Shown piece after piece: positions 8,722 through 17,771 of a stretch of DNA of 64,000 nucleotides (its first letter is position 1; each line of letters starts with the position of its first letter). The DNA is from Nocardia bovistercoris (GTDB taxonomy: Bacteria > Actinomycetota > Actinomycetes > Mycobacteriales > Mycobacteriaceae). Position numbers and translations under genes: made by a program. The notes under the pieces were generated by a model, which made no database searches, was not told the DNA's origin, and saw nothing but the letters and a program-made list of their open reading frames with translations. Location of the stretch: the NCBI RefSeq assembly GCF_015674855.1, contig NZ_JADMLG010000005.1, positions 429,587 through 493,586 of the forward strand, in the 5' to 3' direction.

Positions 8722-10188
8722 ATGACAGAGCCGTCCATCCTCATCATCGGCGCCGGATTCGCCGGACTCGGCATGGCACTCGAACTCACCCGAGCAGGCC
8801 TGCACAACTTCACCATCCTGGAGAAGGCCACCGACCTCGGCGGCGTCTGGCGAGAGAACACCTACCCCGGCGCCGCCTGCGACGTGCCGTCCCCCCTGTA
8901 CTCGTGGTCCTACGAACCGAAATCCGATTGGCCACGCCGCTTCTCGGAACAGGCCGACATCCACGCCTACATGCGCGAAGTCGCCCGCAAACACGACCTC
9001 ACCCGCTACATCCGCTTCGGCGTCGAAGTCACCGACGCCGAATTCGACGAGTCAACCGGCCAATGGCACGTCACCACCGCCGACGGCGCGACCCACACCG
9101 CCGACATCCTCGTCCCCGCCGTAGGCCAACTCTCCCGCCCCGCCCTGCCGAACCTCCCCGGCATCGACACCTTCGAAGGCCCCGCGTTCCATTCCGCCGA
9201 ATGGAACCACGACATCGACCTCACCGGTAAACGCGTCGCCTGCATCGGCACCGGCGCCAGCGCCATCCAATACATCCCCCGCATCCAACCCGAAGTCGCC
9301 CATCTGACCCTGTTCCAACGCTCCGCCGCCTGGGTCCTCCCGAAATTCGACACCGAATACAGCGCCACCCACAAAGCCCTGTTCAAATACCTCCCCCCCA
9401 CCCGCCTGGCCGAACGCTTCGCCATCTGGTCACTCTTCGAATTCCTCGCCCTGGCCCTCACCGACATCCCCGCCATCAAAACCCCCATCATCGCCATCGC
9501 CGACCGCCACCGCGAAAAGCAAGTCCCCGACCCGATCCTGCGCGCCAAACTCACCCCCGACTACGCCGCGGGCTGCAAACGCGGCCTGTTCTCCAACGAC
9601 TACTTCCCCGCCCTGGCCCAACCGAACGTCACCGTCGAAACCACCACCATCGAAGCCATCACCCCCACCGGCATCCGCACCACCGACGGCGTAACCCACG
9701 AAGTCGACGTCATCATCTACGGCACCGGCTTCAAAGGCACCGAATTCCTGGCCCCCATGAACATCTACGGCCGCGGCGCCCGCAAACTGGCCGACACCTG
9801 GTCCCCCGAAGGCGCCCGAGCCTACCTGGGCATAACAGTCCCCGACTTCCCCAACATGTTCATGATGTACGGCCCCAACACCAACGTAGGCTCCGGCTCC
9901 ATCATCTACATGCTCGAATCCCAAGCCCGCTACATCCGCCAAGCCGCCCAACACCTATCCACCCACCCCCACCCACTGACCCCCCACCCCACCACCGAAC
10001 AATCCTGGGACACCTGGCTACAACGCCGCCTCGAAACCACCCCATGGAACTTCTGCTCCAGCTGGTACCGCAACGCCTCCGGCCGAATCACCAACAACTG
10101 GCCAGGCGCCACAGCCCTCTACCGCTGGAAAACCCGAACCTTCACCCCCACCGACTACGAACCCACCCCACCCCTCCCAACCCCCTGA
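8722..10188 (+). CDS. FAD-dependent Baeyer-Villiger-type monooxygenase
   Basis: A 488-residue class B flavin monooxygenase. The first Rossmann motif, IGAGFAGLG, is at residues 9-17. The BVMO fingerprint FxGxxxHxxxW is present as FEGPAFHSAEW (about residues 151-161), followed by the NADPH Rossmann loop GTGASA (about 174) and a second ATG/GTGFKG motif (IIYGTGFKG, about 330). Such enzymes insert oxygen next to a ketone or oxidise heteroatoms using NADPH and O2; the substrate is not predictable here. The last 47 bases are overlapped by the antisense tail of the serine recombinase frame. It is the last chromosomal protein gene before the tRNA-Arg insertion site. Confidence 0.9.
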   Translation: MTEPSILIIGAGFAGLGMALELTRAGLHNFTILEKATDLGGVWRENTYPGAACDVPSPLYSWSYEPKSDWPRRFSEQADIHAYMREVARKHDLTRYIRFGVEVTDAEFDESTGQWHVTTADGATHTADILVPAVGQLSRPALPNLPGIDTFEGPAFHSAEWNHDIDLTGKRVACIGTGASAIQYIPRIQPEVAHLTLFQRSAAWVLPKFDTEYSATHKALFKYLPPTRLAERFAIWSLFEFLALALTDIPAIKTPIIAIADRHREKQVPDPILRAKLTPDYAAGCKRGLFSNDYFPALAQPNVTVETTTIEAITPTGIRTTDGVTHEVDVIIYGTGFKGTEFLAPMNIYGRGARKLADTWSPEGARAYLGITVPDFPNMFMMYGPNTNVGSGSIIYMLESQARYIRQAAQHLSTHPHPLTPHPTTEQSWDTWLQRRLETTPWNFCSSWYRNASGRITNNWPGATALYRWKTRTFTPTDYEPTPPLPTP

Positions 10189-12295
10189 CCTCCTCCTCGA
10201 CTCCCTCCCCTCCGCACCCATCCCCACCTCGCCCCCACGATTCCTCCCCAACCACCCCCACCCGGTAGACTGCCAACGTCCCACAAGACCAGCCTTCGTA
10301 GCTCAGGGGATAGAGCACCGCTCTCCTAAAGCGGGTGTCGCAGGTTCGAATCCTGCCGAGGGCACCAACAACAAGGGCAACTTTTTCGGTGGTTGCCCCA
10401 TTTGTCGCACTGTTCCGTGTATTGGGCCGTGGTGTCGCTGGTGGTGGTTCGGCGGCGGGTTCGGGGGGTGTGGCAGGGGCCAGGGCGGTGGCGGCTTGTG
10501 CGGCGGCGGGGAGTGTTTCGGTGGTCAATGTGGCGTAGATCGCGGCTTGTTTGGTGTTGTGGTCGTAGACGATTTTGAGTCCGAACGCGGCGTAGAGATC
10601 TCGTTGTAGGGCGTCGGGGGCGTCGGTGAGTTGTAGCGCGAGTCGGGGTAGGTCTTCGATCAGGTCGGGTTCGTCGGGTTGTTGTCGGGCGGCTTGGTCG
10701 CGCAGTGTCTCGAGTTCGGTGTTCTTGGCACGGCGGTCTTGTTCGAGTTCGGTGTAGCGGTGACGCAGCCGTTCGGCCCACGCTTGCGCGATCTCGTCTC
10801 CGTCGGTGGAGCTGCGGGATTCGCGTTCATCGAGGAGGTTGTTCTGGCGGCGGGTGATCTCGCTGATCGTCTTCTCGACGGCGGCGATCCGGGCGTGGGT
10901 GTCGTCGCGGTCGCTGGAGTCCTGGCCGCGTAGTTGGTGGCGGAGCAGCACGGTGCGGTCGCGACCGAATACCCGCTGGTTGAAGAAGTCCTGTACGAGG
11001 TCGAGCAGCTTGTCTTCGCGGACGTAGACGGTACGGGGGTGGTCGGCGTAGGACTTCGGGTCGCCGACGCGGTCGAGTTGGGGTTGGCAGCTGTAGTAGG
11101 CGTACTGTTGGCGGGTTTTGCCGAACATCCGTTTGCGGCATTGCTGGTGGTGGACGTGGTAGCGCAGCACGTAGGTACGGATCGTGTGAGCATGAGGGTT
11201 CTTGCCGCTCATCCGCGATCCTTGGCGTTCGGTGCGGTTGGCTTGCACGGCGTCGAAGATCTCTCGCGAGACGAGGGGTTCGTGGGTGGGTTGGGGTGAC
11301 CAGACCCATTTCTCGGGCGGGTTGAGTTTGCCGCCTTTCTTGGTGGCGCGCCGGTTCCACACCATGTAGCCGGTGTATTTGGGGTTGATCAGGATCTCGC
11401 GCACCGATGAGCGGGTCCAGCATCCCCGCGCCCGCTCGGCCCGGTTGGGCTGTGGGGGCGGGTAGCGGTCGAGGTCGAGATTGAGGCGGTCGGCGATCAC
11501 TTTGTAGGCGAGGCGTTCGTCGTGGCGTAGTTGGAAGATCCGCTCCACCGCCGGTCCGCGTGCGGGGTCGATGACGAGTCGGGATTTGGTGCGGCCCTCT
11601 TCGCGTTTGGCCGCGACCGGGTGCGGAACCTTCTCGCTGAGGTAGCCGTAGAGGGGTTTGCCGATGTTCCAGCCCTGTTTGGTGTGCTGCTGGTAGCCGT
11701 CCCAGGACTGTTCGAGGGTGTGACGCAGGAACCATTCGGCCACACCCTGTTTCACACGCCGCACCAGGACCTGAGTGGCGCGTTTCTCCGACAACGAGAT
11801 CGGTCCCTCGTCGGCGGCGAACAGCGGCACCCCCAGGGTTTCCAGCTCGTGTTCGAGCTGGGTGGACTGGTGTGTCCAGCGCGCGGCGCGTTCGATCTCC
11901 TCCACCACCACTGCCTCGAACCGGCGGTTGGGGTGACGGGCCTCGGCCAGCAGATCGGCCAGGCCACCGTCGCGGGGGATCGGGATGTCGAACGCCTCGT
12001 GCGCGGTGCCCAAACCGCGCAGATCCAGGTCCTTGCGCGAGGATTCGACGTCGTAGAAGAACGCCACGATCACGAACCCGGCCGGCAGCACCTTGCGGCA
12101 GTTGTCCAACTGGCGCGGCAGCGACAGCGTGGGGTCCTGCAAGTCACGCGTCGAGGTCCGCAGGAACACCGCGACCGGCACCGGCGCGGACCCACCGATC
12201 CCGAGCAGGTCCGGGGCGGGGGAATCGAGATATCCGGGCAACGGCGCACGCACCACGCTCACCTCGCCGGGGCCTACGTATTCGGGCATCCTCAC
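10142..12295 (-). CDS. Large serine recombinase (integrase) reading through the attachment site
   Basis: A 717-residue frame. An N-terminal resolvase domain (about residues 38-185) has the catalytic-Ser motif FLRTSTRDLQDP and DPTLSLPRQLDNCRK. It is followed by a recombinase domain (GWNIGKPLYGYL, about 240; WTRSSVREILINPKYTGYMV, about 315), a Cys/His segment (HHQQCRKRMFG...YSCQP, about 420) and a coiled-coil region (about 500-590). It is predicted to integrate and excise the element. After about residue 650 the frame crosses the tRNA-Arg antisense and ends inside the monooxygenase gene, so its C-terminus is supplied by the chromosome in the integrated state; the circular form would encode a different tail. 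The start overlaps the upstream small gene as ATGA, implying coupled translation. Confidence 0.9.
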   Translation of the reverse strand: MRMPEYVGPGEVSVVRAPLPGYLDSPAPDLLGIGGSAPVPVAVFLRTSTRDLQDPTLSLPRQLDNCRKVLPAGFVIVAFFYDVESSRKDLDLRGLGTAHEAFDIPIPRDGGLADLLAEARHPNRRFEAVVVEEIERAARWTHQSTQLEHELETLGVPLFAADEGPISLSEKRATQVLVRRVKQGVAEWFLRHTLEQSWDGYQQHTKQGWNIGKPLYGYLSEKVPHPVAAKREEGRTKSRLVIDPARGPAVERIFQLRHDERLAYKVIADRLNLDLDRYPPPQPNRAERARGCWTRSSVREILINPKYTGYMVWNRRATKKGGKLNPPEKWVWSPQPTHEPLVSREIFDAVQANRTERQGSRMSGKNPHAHTIRTYVLRYHVHHQQCRKRMFGKTRQQYAYYSCQPQLDRVGDPKSYADHPRTVYVREDKLLDLVQDFFNQRVFGRDRTVLLRHQLRGQDSSDRDDTHARIAAVEKTISEITRRQNNLLDERESRSSTDGDEIAQAWAERLRHRYTELEQDRRAKNTELETLRDQAARQQPDEPDLIEDLPRLALQLTDAPDALQRDLYAAFGLKIVYDHNTKQAAIYATLTTETLPAAAQAATALAPATPPEPAAEPPPATPRPNTRNSATNGATTEKVALVVGALGRIRTCDTRFRRAVLYPLSYEGWSCGTLAVYRVGVVGEESWGRGGDGCGGEGVEEEVRGLGGVGWVRSRWG
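10292..10367 (+). tRNA. tRNA-Arg (anticodon CCT)
   Basis: Full cloverleaf: acceptor GCCTTCG / CGAGGGC, D-arm GCTC...GAGC, anticodon arm CCGCT-CTCCTAA-AGCGG with anticodon CCT, T-arm GCAGG-TTCGAAT-CCTGC, discriminator A at 10364 and encoded CCA at 10365-10367. It is intact even though a mobile element starts at its 3' end. Confidence 0.97.
10325..10367. other. Probable attachment site (attL) in the 3' half of tRNA-Arg
   Basis: The serine recombinase gene abuts the tRNA 3' end and its frame continues antisense through the tRNA, so the crossover most likely lies in or just beside the 3' half of the tRNA. The core cannot be placed because no second copy of the tRNA end (attR) was seen in the window. 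Exact bounds are a guess. Confidence 0.35.
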
Positions 12296-12597
12296 GCCGC
12301 CTTATCGGTGCTGTCGTCGCTGTCGGGAACGTCGAGGTCGATGACCGCCGCGACGCCGAGGCTGGCCTGTACGCGGTCGCGGGTAGCCATCCAGCGCAGC
12401 AGCGCGGCTATCGCTTTCGCCTGCCGGGCGGCGATCCGGTCCGCCTCGGGGCCGCTCACGTAGCGGATGTGGTGTGTGGCGGTCAGCTTGCCCGCTCGCG
12501 CGGCGACCGGACCGGGTTCCGGCGCGCTCGCCGGCTGTGATCGGGCGGGGCGGTGTAGCGGTGTGACCGCCTGCCGCGCTGGGGATTTCTCGTTCAT
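12292..12597 (-). CDS. Small protein translationally coupled to the integrase (unknown function)
   Basis: A 101-residue basic protein with no family I recognise. The C-terminal half has a helical segment (GPEADRIAARQAKAIAALLRWMATR, quoted in part: ADRIAARQAKAIAALLRW) and ends acidic (VPDSDDSTDKAA). ATG 12597 has GAGGAAGGG 5 nt upstream. Its stop overlaps the recombinase ATG (ATGA), so the two are coupled. The position suggests a recombination directionality factor or integrase partner, which is inference from context only; there is no clear HTH. Confidence 0.65.
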   Translation of the reverse strand: MNEKSPARQAVTPLHRPARSQPASAPEPGPVAARAGKLTATHHIRYVSGPEADRIAARQAKAIAALLRWMATRDRVQASLGVAAVIDLDVPDSDDSTDKAA

Positions 12598-12960
12598 GAA
12601 CACCCTTCCTCGTTGCCTTCCGGCCTACGCCGCGCCACCCGGTGTCGCGGGTGGCACGAGTCGCCGGTTTTCTTCTGTGCCTTCGTGTTCCGGTGCCCGG
12701 ATTCGGTGGGCACCGGGGGTCTATCAACGCTCCACACCCGCCGAATCGTCAACTGTCTTCTCGCGCATCGTTTCTGCCGCCGACGACCCGGTAACGGACC
12801 CCACACCCCCCGCCGTGCCCCGGTCGCGCGCAGCGGGCGATCCGGGGGGCCACATCACCCCCGCCACGTCACCGGTCCCCGATCCCGCGCGACGGGCCGA
12901 CAGGGGCGGGCCGCGACACGACCGGACAACGGCCACATGCCCGGTCGCGATCGATCCGGG
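12598..12960. other. Non-coding spacer with a hairpin between VirB4 stop and the small integrase-operon gene
   Basis: No credible gene is seen in 363 bp. CGGTGCCC-N9-GGGCACCG (12691-12698 and 12708-12715) can form an 8-bp stem, a possible terminator for the T4SS operon. The integrase operon promoter probably also lies here. Confidence 0.45.
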
Positions 12961-15933
12961 TCATGCCGCTCGCCCGTCGAGAAACACCTCGGCGTCGGTG
13001 TCGGCGTGGATGCCGTCGCCGCCGAGATCCGTGGTCGCCGGGACCATGCCTGCGGGATCGGGTTCGGTGAGTGGTGCCGGCGGGCGCACCCGGTCCAGGT
13101 CGATGTCGCTGCCGCCGTGATCACCGAAGCCCGCGAGTTCGTGGGGGTTGCTCGTGATCACCGCGTCCTCGGCCGGTGAGGCCAGTGACCCGAACACCGC
13201 CCGGTCGGTGCCGCCGATCGCGAGCAGGCCGCTGCCGCGTGGGGCGGCGAGGAGGAATTGTTGTTCGCCCGCGGAGAGCCGGAACGCGCTCGCGACTTCG
13301 TCGATGGCTTGCGGGGCTTGGCGTAAGAGGATCTGGGTCGCGGCGTTGGACACGATCGCGCGCCCCAACTCGGTGGACAGCACGTCGGCGGCGTCCTGGG
13401 TCGCGATCGTCAACCCGGCCCAGTGTTTGCGGAAGCTCTTCGCCGCGCGGAACAGGAACCCGGCCCCGGCGGGTTGGCGCATGAGCAGCCACGCCTCGTC
13501 CACGGTGACCATCCGAGCCCGCCGATCGCTCGGGTTGGACACTCGCCGCCCGGTCGCGTCGAGGACCAGCAGAGTCCCGATCGTTTTCAACTCTTCGGGC
13601 ATTTCGCGTAGTGAGTACACGACGAGCGCGCCGTGGGGGTCGGTGGTGGTCGGCCCGTCGAGCAGGCCGGCGTAGGCCCCGCCACCGACGTAGGGGTGCA
13701 GCGCGGCAGCCAGCTCGGCGGCGGAGACCGTATCCAGGCGTTCGAGGTGCTCGCGAAGTGCGGTCAGTGTCGGTGCGGGGCGGGTCCAGGTGGCGGGGTC
13801 GTCGGTGATCCCCACAGTCGCGTAGGTGGCGGTGAGGGCGGTGTCGAGGGCGGCGCGTTGCGCCGAGTTCAGGTCACCGAGCAACACGTGGACGAGGGTG
13901 TGCAGGAACAGTTTCCGGCGTGTGAGGGCGTCGGCGGGGGCGCTGCGGTGCCCGTCGGGGTGGACGTGGATTTCCAGATCGAAGGGGTTGAGGCGCACGC
14001 CGGGTGCGCCGAGGCGTAGGTGGGTGCCGCCGACGGTTTCGGCGAGGCGTCGGTATTCGTCTTCGGGGTCGATGATCACCTGCTCGATACCTCGGTAGAG
14101 CGAGCGCAGGATCTCGGTCTTGACCAGATACGACTTGCCCGCCCCGCTGCGGCCGAGGACGACCATGTTGTGGTTGTGGGCCTCGGGAGCGAAGCGATCC
14201 ACGAACAACAGTCCGCCGCCGGCGTCGCGGCCGTAGAGCACCCCTTCGGGGCTGGTCGCGCGGACGGGGTCGACGGCGGGTAGTTGGGGTGAGTCGAAGG
14301 GGAACGCCGCGGCGAGGGCGGCGGTGTCGAAAGTCCGCCGCACCCGGATGAGGTCGAGGCCGAGGGGCAGGGTGGTGGCCCAGGCGTGGGCGGCGCGGTA
14401 GGCCAGGGTGCAGGTGTCGATGAGCAGGCTCGCGGCCAGCGCGCGGACCGCGGCGAGTTCGTCGGCGAGGTCGGGCTCGGTGTCGGCGTGGACGGTGAGG
14501 TAGATCCCGACGCGGAACAGGCGGGCCTCGGCGCGGGCGAGGCGCGCGGAGAGGTCGGCGGCGTCTTCGGCGGCGACCTCGACCTGCGGGTCGGCCAAGC
14601 GTCCTCGGTGGGCGTCGTGCATCCGCGAGGACTCCAAGCGGGCGAGTTGGTTGCGTAGTCGGGTGGCGGCGGTGGCGGGGTCGACGGGGTCGATGTGTAC
14701 CGCGACCTCCACTCGGCCGGGGTGTGAGAGCAGGGGTGCGAGCCATCCGGCGGTGACTTCCCGGGGGTAGCCGGTGACCGCCAGCGTCGCCACGTGGTCG
14801 GAGCCGATCTCGAGGTGGCGAGTGCCGATGGTGACCGAGTCCGGAGCGAACCCGTTCTCGGGGGCGAACGGGTCCGCGACATCGACGCCCGGGGCGGTCC
14901 CCGTGGTGACGACCGCGTCCGGTGCGGTGGTGTCGGCGGCGGGCGAGACGAGGGTGTCGGGGTTGGCGCACCCAGCGAGGACGGTGGTGGCCTCGAGGTC
15001 GTCGAGGGCGGTGACGGTAATCCCGAGTGGCGCGAGGACGTCGGCGGCCTCGTGCATCCGCCGCAGCAACCGGGCCTCGGCGGCGCGCCGGGCGGCAGCC
15101 GAGAGTTCGCGTCGCGCCCGGGCGCGCCTGGGCGATCGCACCCCGCGCGTGGTTGTGGCGGGTTGGTCGAGGGGTTCTCGCCAGATCAGCAGTACCTGAC
15201 GGCGGGTCAGGTACTCGTCGGCCGCCAACTGGGCGAGGTGGGTGGCGTGATCGTGGGCGGCGGCGGCTAGTTCGGGGAGCATCCGCCCGGCGGTCGAACG
15301 CAGGCCCGATATGTGGGTGGTGAGGTCGAGGCGGGCCGAGCGGATGAGGATCTGCACGGGTTGGCGCAGGGTGTGTAGCCAGCCGGCGAGTTGGGCGACG
15401 AGCCCGTCCTGCTCGGTGGGGGTGCGTAGGGCGAGGTTGAGGGTGCCCGCGACCGCGACCACCGCCAATCCGTCGCCGCCGAGGTCGATCACCCCGACCC
15501 CGCCCGCGCCCTCGGTCACCGCCCCCGGGAGCCGCAACTCCCGCGCCGACAGCCGGGTCGAGTTCGGTGGGCGCGGCCGGGTTCGGGTGGCGCGGTCGGT
15601 GATCCACGGCGGCGCCGCGAGCACGCCCTCGCCGCGGGCGCGCACGAGGTGTCGGGCGCGCAGCCGGTGCCGGATCGCGGCGACCAGCAGCAGGTCGGCG
15701 GGCAGGCCGTCGCGGCGGGTGAGGACCGCCACGGTGACCACGACCGCGATCGGGATGGCGGCGGCCAGGAACACCACGGGCGCGAGCACCGTTCTGGTCG
15801 CGCCCCAGAGCGTGTACAGGGCGAGTGCTGTGACGGCGAGGACGGCGAGTTGGCGGGCGGTGAACGGTCCGAGGAGGCGGTCGCCGCGTTCGATGTCGGC
15901 GGGAATCCGCACCGACCTTGTGGTGGTGGTCAT
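12961..15933 (-). CDS. virB4: PrgI-VirB4 fusion, T4SS ATPase
   Basis: A 990-residue protein. An N-terminal PrgI-like membrane domain (two hydrophobic segments in residues 25-75: LAVLAVTALALYTLWGA and VLAPVVFLAAAIPIAVVVTV) is joined to a VirB4/TraE-type ATPase. Walker A is GRSGAGKSYL (about residue 593), Walker B MVTVDEAWLLM (about 808), and the RNLGA-like region is TQDAADVL (about 835). VirB4 energises assembly of the conjugation channel at the inner membrane. The fusion layout is typical of Gram-positive actinobacterial T4SS. It overlaps the TrbL-like gene stop as ATGA and belongs to a minus-strand operon from 19.0 to 13.0 kb. Confidence 0.92.
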   Translation of the reverse strand: MTTTTRSVRIPADIERGDRLLGPFTARQLAVLAVTALALYTLWGATRTVLAPVVFLAAAIPIAVVVTVAVLTRRDGLPADLLLVAAIRHRLRARHLVRARGEGVLAAPPWITDRATRTRPRPPNSTRLSARELRLPGAVTEGAGGVGVIDLGGDGLAVVAVAGTLNLALRTPTEQDGLVAQLAGWLHTLRQPVQILIRSARLDLTTHISGLRSTAGRMLPELAAAAHDHATHLAQLAADEYLTRRQVLLIWREPLDQPATTTRGVRSPRRARARRELSAAARRAAEARLLRRMHEAADVLAPLGITVTALDDLEATTVLAGCANPDTLVSPAADTTAPDAVVTTGTAPGVDVADPFAPENGFAPDSVTIGTRHLEIGSDHVATLAVTGYPREVTAGWLAPLLSHPGRVEVAVHIDPVDPATAATRLRNQLARLESSRMHDAHRGRLADPQVEVAAEDAADLSARLARAEARLFRVGIYLTVHADTEPDLADELAAVRALAASLLIDTCTLAYRAAHAWATTLPLGLDLIRVRRTFDTAALAAAFPFDSPQLPAVDPVRATSPEGVLYGRDAGGGLLFVDRFAPEAHNHNMVVLGRSGAGKSYLVKTEILRSLYRGIEQVIIDPEDEYRRLAETVGGTHLRLGAPGVRLNPFDLEIHVHPDGHRSAPADALTRRKLFLHTLVHVLLGDLNSAQRAALDTALTATYATVGITDDPATWTRPAPTLTALREHLERLDTVSAAELAAALHPYVGGGAYAGLLDGPTTTDPHGALVVYSLREMPEELKTIGTLLVLDATGRRVSNPSDRRARMVTVDEAWLLMRQPAGAGFLFRAAKSFRKHWAGLTIATQDAADVLSTELGRAIVSNAATQILLRQAPQAIDEVASAFRLSAGEQQFLLAAPRGSGLLAIGGTDRAVFGSLASPAEDAVITSNPHELAGFGDHGGSDIDLDRVRPPAPLTEPDPAGMVPATTDLGGDGIHADTDAEVFLDGRAA

Positions 15934-17768
15934 CGCAGGTGTCCTCCTCGAGGCTTACGGGGCGCACGGCGACGCACCGGCAGATCCGGCAGCGGTAGAT
16001 GCAGCTGCCGCCCGGTCGGGCGCACGGGCGCGGGTGGTTGGGGTGGCGTGGGCGGTGGCGGGGTGGGTGTGACCCGGGTGACCGGGAACGGCAGCGGGTA
16101 CTGCCCGGTCCGGTTTTGGCGCACACGCGCGTACGGGTCGACCGGTGTCGGGGGCGTGAAATCGAGGGCGAGTTGCTCGGGGCGACGGCGCCGCGAGCCC
16201 GGCGGCGTCCCTGTCGATGGGCGGGGCGATTCGGGCGGCGGCGCGGGTGTGGGCCGAACCCGGCGTACCGGGATCGGGAGTGGGTATTGGCCGTCGCGTC
16301 CGGCGCGTACGCCTCGGTAGGGGTCGGGTGGGGTGAAGTCGAACGCGAGCTGCCTGCCGCGCGGTGCGCGCCTCGGGCGATTCGGGGCACCATCGCGGGT
16401 GCCCGGTTGTATGGGCGGGGTCAGGTTCGGGGTGCGCCGGACCCGGCGGACTCCTTGCAGGGGCAGCATGAGTTGCCCGTCTCGGGTCGCCCGGACCCGC
16501 GCGTACGGGTCCACCGACCCGGAGGCGGCTGTGGGGGCGCGTGGTCCGCGTGGCCGACGTGCCGCTGGTGCCACCCCACCGTTGCCGCCTTTGAGGAGCC
16601 CGAAGATTCGGTAGGTGGCGTAACCGCGCGCGAGAGAGCCGACGAAGCTGCGGCCTTGGCCGATGCGCAGGACCGACAGCAGCCAGAACGGGGTCTTGAT
16701 CAACACCCCCATCAGGGCGAGGGCGACGATCAGATCCACGAGTCCGCCGGCGTTGGGGCCGAAGAACTCCCACCCACCCGGGGTCAGGAACACCCGCAGG
16801 ACGGTGACCAGGATCAGCGATTGCGCGACCTGGATCGCCAGGCAGGCGGTGAACGAGCGCCACCACCACCGCGCGATCCCGTCCAACCCCGGCAGGGCGT
16901 GGCACATCAACGCCAGGGGGGCGGCGACGATCAGGATGACGGTGACCGCGACCCGCACCACATACGAGACCAGCAGCACAACCAGCATCACCACCAACGC
17001 CACCATCAACAACAAGGCGAAGATCCCCGTCTGGCCCCCGGCACCGGGCAACGCGTTCAACGCCTCGGCGGCGGTGCCGGCATCGACCCCCTCACCGGCC
17101 AACGCGCGAGCGAGGGCGTTGGCGAAGCCGATCGCGGTGGTCGCGATCACCATGCTCATCGCGCCCGCCAGGAACCCGACCACCAACCGAGGACCCAACT
17201 CACGCAGACTCCACCGGGTTTGCAGGGCCTCGCGCACCATCAACAACACCCCGGCCGCCATGACCAACAGCCCATAGAGCGCGACCACGATCTGCCACGA
17301 CTGGCTCCACAACGCCCCGACGTGGGGCAGCTCGCCGGGCTCGGGGGTGGTGAGCAGGGTGTGGCCGAGTAGGTCCAGCAGCGGGTTCAGCGAGGTTTCG
17401 ACCAGGCGTTGGAAGAACCCGTCGATCGCCTTCGCCACGCACCCGGAGATGTCGCTCACCCCGCACTCGGGCGCCCCCGGCCCCGACGAGTCCGCCGGGG
17501 CCGGGACGGTCGAGCCTGGACCACTGCCACCGGGCGTCGGTGCGGGCGGGGTCGTGGATGGTGGTGTGACCCACCGCGACGGCGGCACCGTCGAGGACGG
17601 TGCCGGTGTGGGAGTGGTGGGTGCGGGGGTCGTCGCGGTCGGGGGCACCGGCGCGGGTGGGGTGGCTGGTTGCGCGGTCGCGCTGACCGTGCCGGTGACC
17701 ACGATCAACGCCACCGCCAGCGCCACGAGCACCGCGCGGGACATGCGGGCCGTTTTCGGGGCGCTCAC
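15930..17768 (-). CDS. TrbL/VirB6-like T4SS membrane protein with a repeated C-terminal tail
   Basis: A 612-residue protein. An N-terminal signal-like segment (about residues 9-32) and a Pro/Thr-rich linker (about 33-95) lead to about seven hydrophobic segments between residues 145 and 400 (for example IVVALYGLLVMAAGVLLMV and LLLMVALVVMLVVLLVSYVV), matching TrbL/VirB6 channel proteins. The cytosolic tail (about 415-612) is unusual: three copies of a DPYxxVRxxRxGQxxLPxxxxRV unit (near bases 16510, 16330 and 16145), about 185 bp apart and separated by Q-L-A-[FL]-D-F-T-P-P-like linkers. It overlaps VirB4 as ATGA and is 3 bp from the pilin-like gene. Role: inner-membrane channel (family knowledge); the tail has no known function. 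Confidence 0.85.
   Translation of the reverse strand: MSAPKTARMSRAVLVALAVALIVVTGTVSATAQPATPPAPVPPTATTPAPTTPTPAPSSTVPPSRWVTPPSTTPPAPTPGGSGPGSTVPAPADSSGPGAPECGVSDISGCVAKAIDGFFQRLVETSLNPLLDLLGHTLLTTPEPGELPHVGALWSQSWQIVVALYGLLVMAAGVLLMVREALQTRWSLRELGPRLVVGFLAGAMSMVIATTAIGFANALARALAGEGVDAGTAAEALNALPGAGGQTGIFALLLMVALVVMLVVLLVSYVVRVAVTVILIVAAPLALMCHALPGLDGIARWWWRSFTACLAIQVAQSLILVTVLRVFLTPGGWEFFGPNAGGLVDLIVALALMGVLIKTPFWLLSVLRIGQGRSFVGSLARGYATYRIFGLLKGGNGGVAPAARRPRGPRAPTAASGSVDPYARVRATRDGQLMLPLQGVRRVRRTPNLTPPIQPGTRDGAPNRPRRAPRGRQLAFDFTPPDPYRGVRAGRDGQYPLPIPVRRVRPTPAPPPESPRPSTGTPPGSRRRRPEQLALDFTPPTPVDPYARVRQNRTGQYPLPFPVTRVTPTPPPPTPPQPPAPVRPTGRQLHLPLPDLPVRRRAPRKPRGGHLR
15990..16545 (-). repeat. Three tandem coding repeats in the TrbL-like C-terminal tail
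   Basis: Units read DPYARVRATRDGQLMLPL, DPYRGVRAGRDGQYPLPI and DPYARVRQNRTGQYPLPF, each followed by a Pro-rich spacer containing LAFDFTPP, LALDFTPP or LHLPLPD. The about 60-residue period is seen directly; a docking or substrate-recruiting role is inference. Confidence 0.7.
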
Positions 17769-17771
17769 CTT

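Noticed and set aside
9430..9954. Gly/Val-rich minus-strand frame in the monooxygenase gene
   Set aside because: It is the antisense shadow of a well-supported gene, with no ribosome site.
10292..10367. Antisense protein segment over the tRNA as a real recombinase domain
   Set aside because: The segment (GALGRIRTCDTRFRR...) is simply the tRNA-Arg gene translated backwards; it is treated as read-through, not as a domain.
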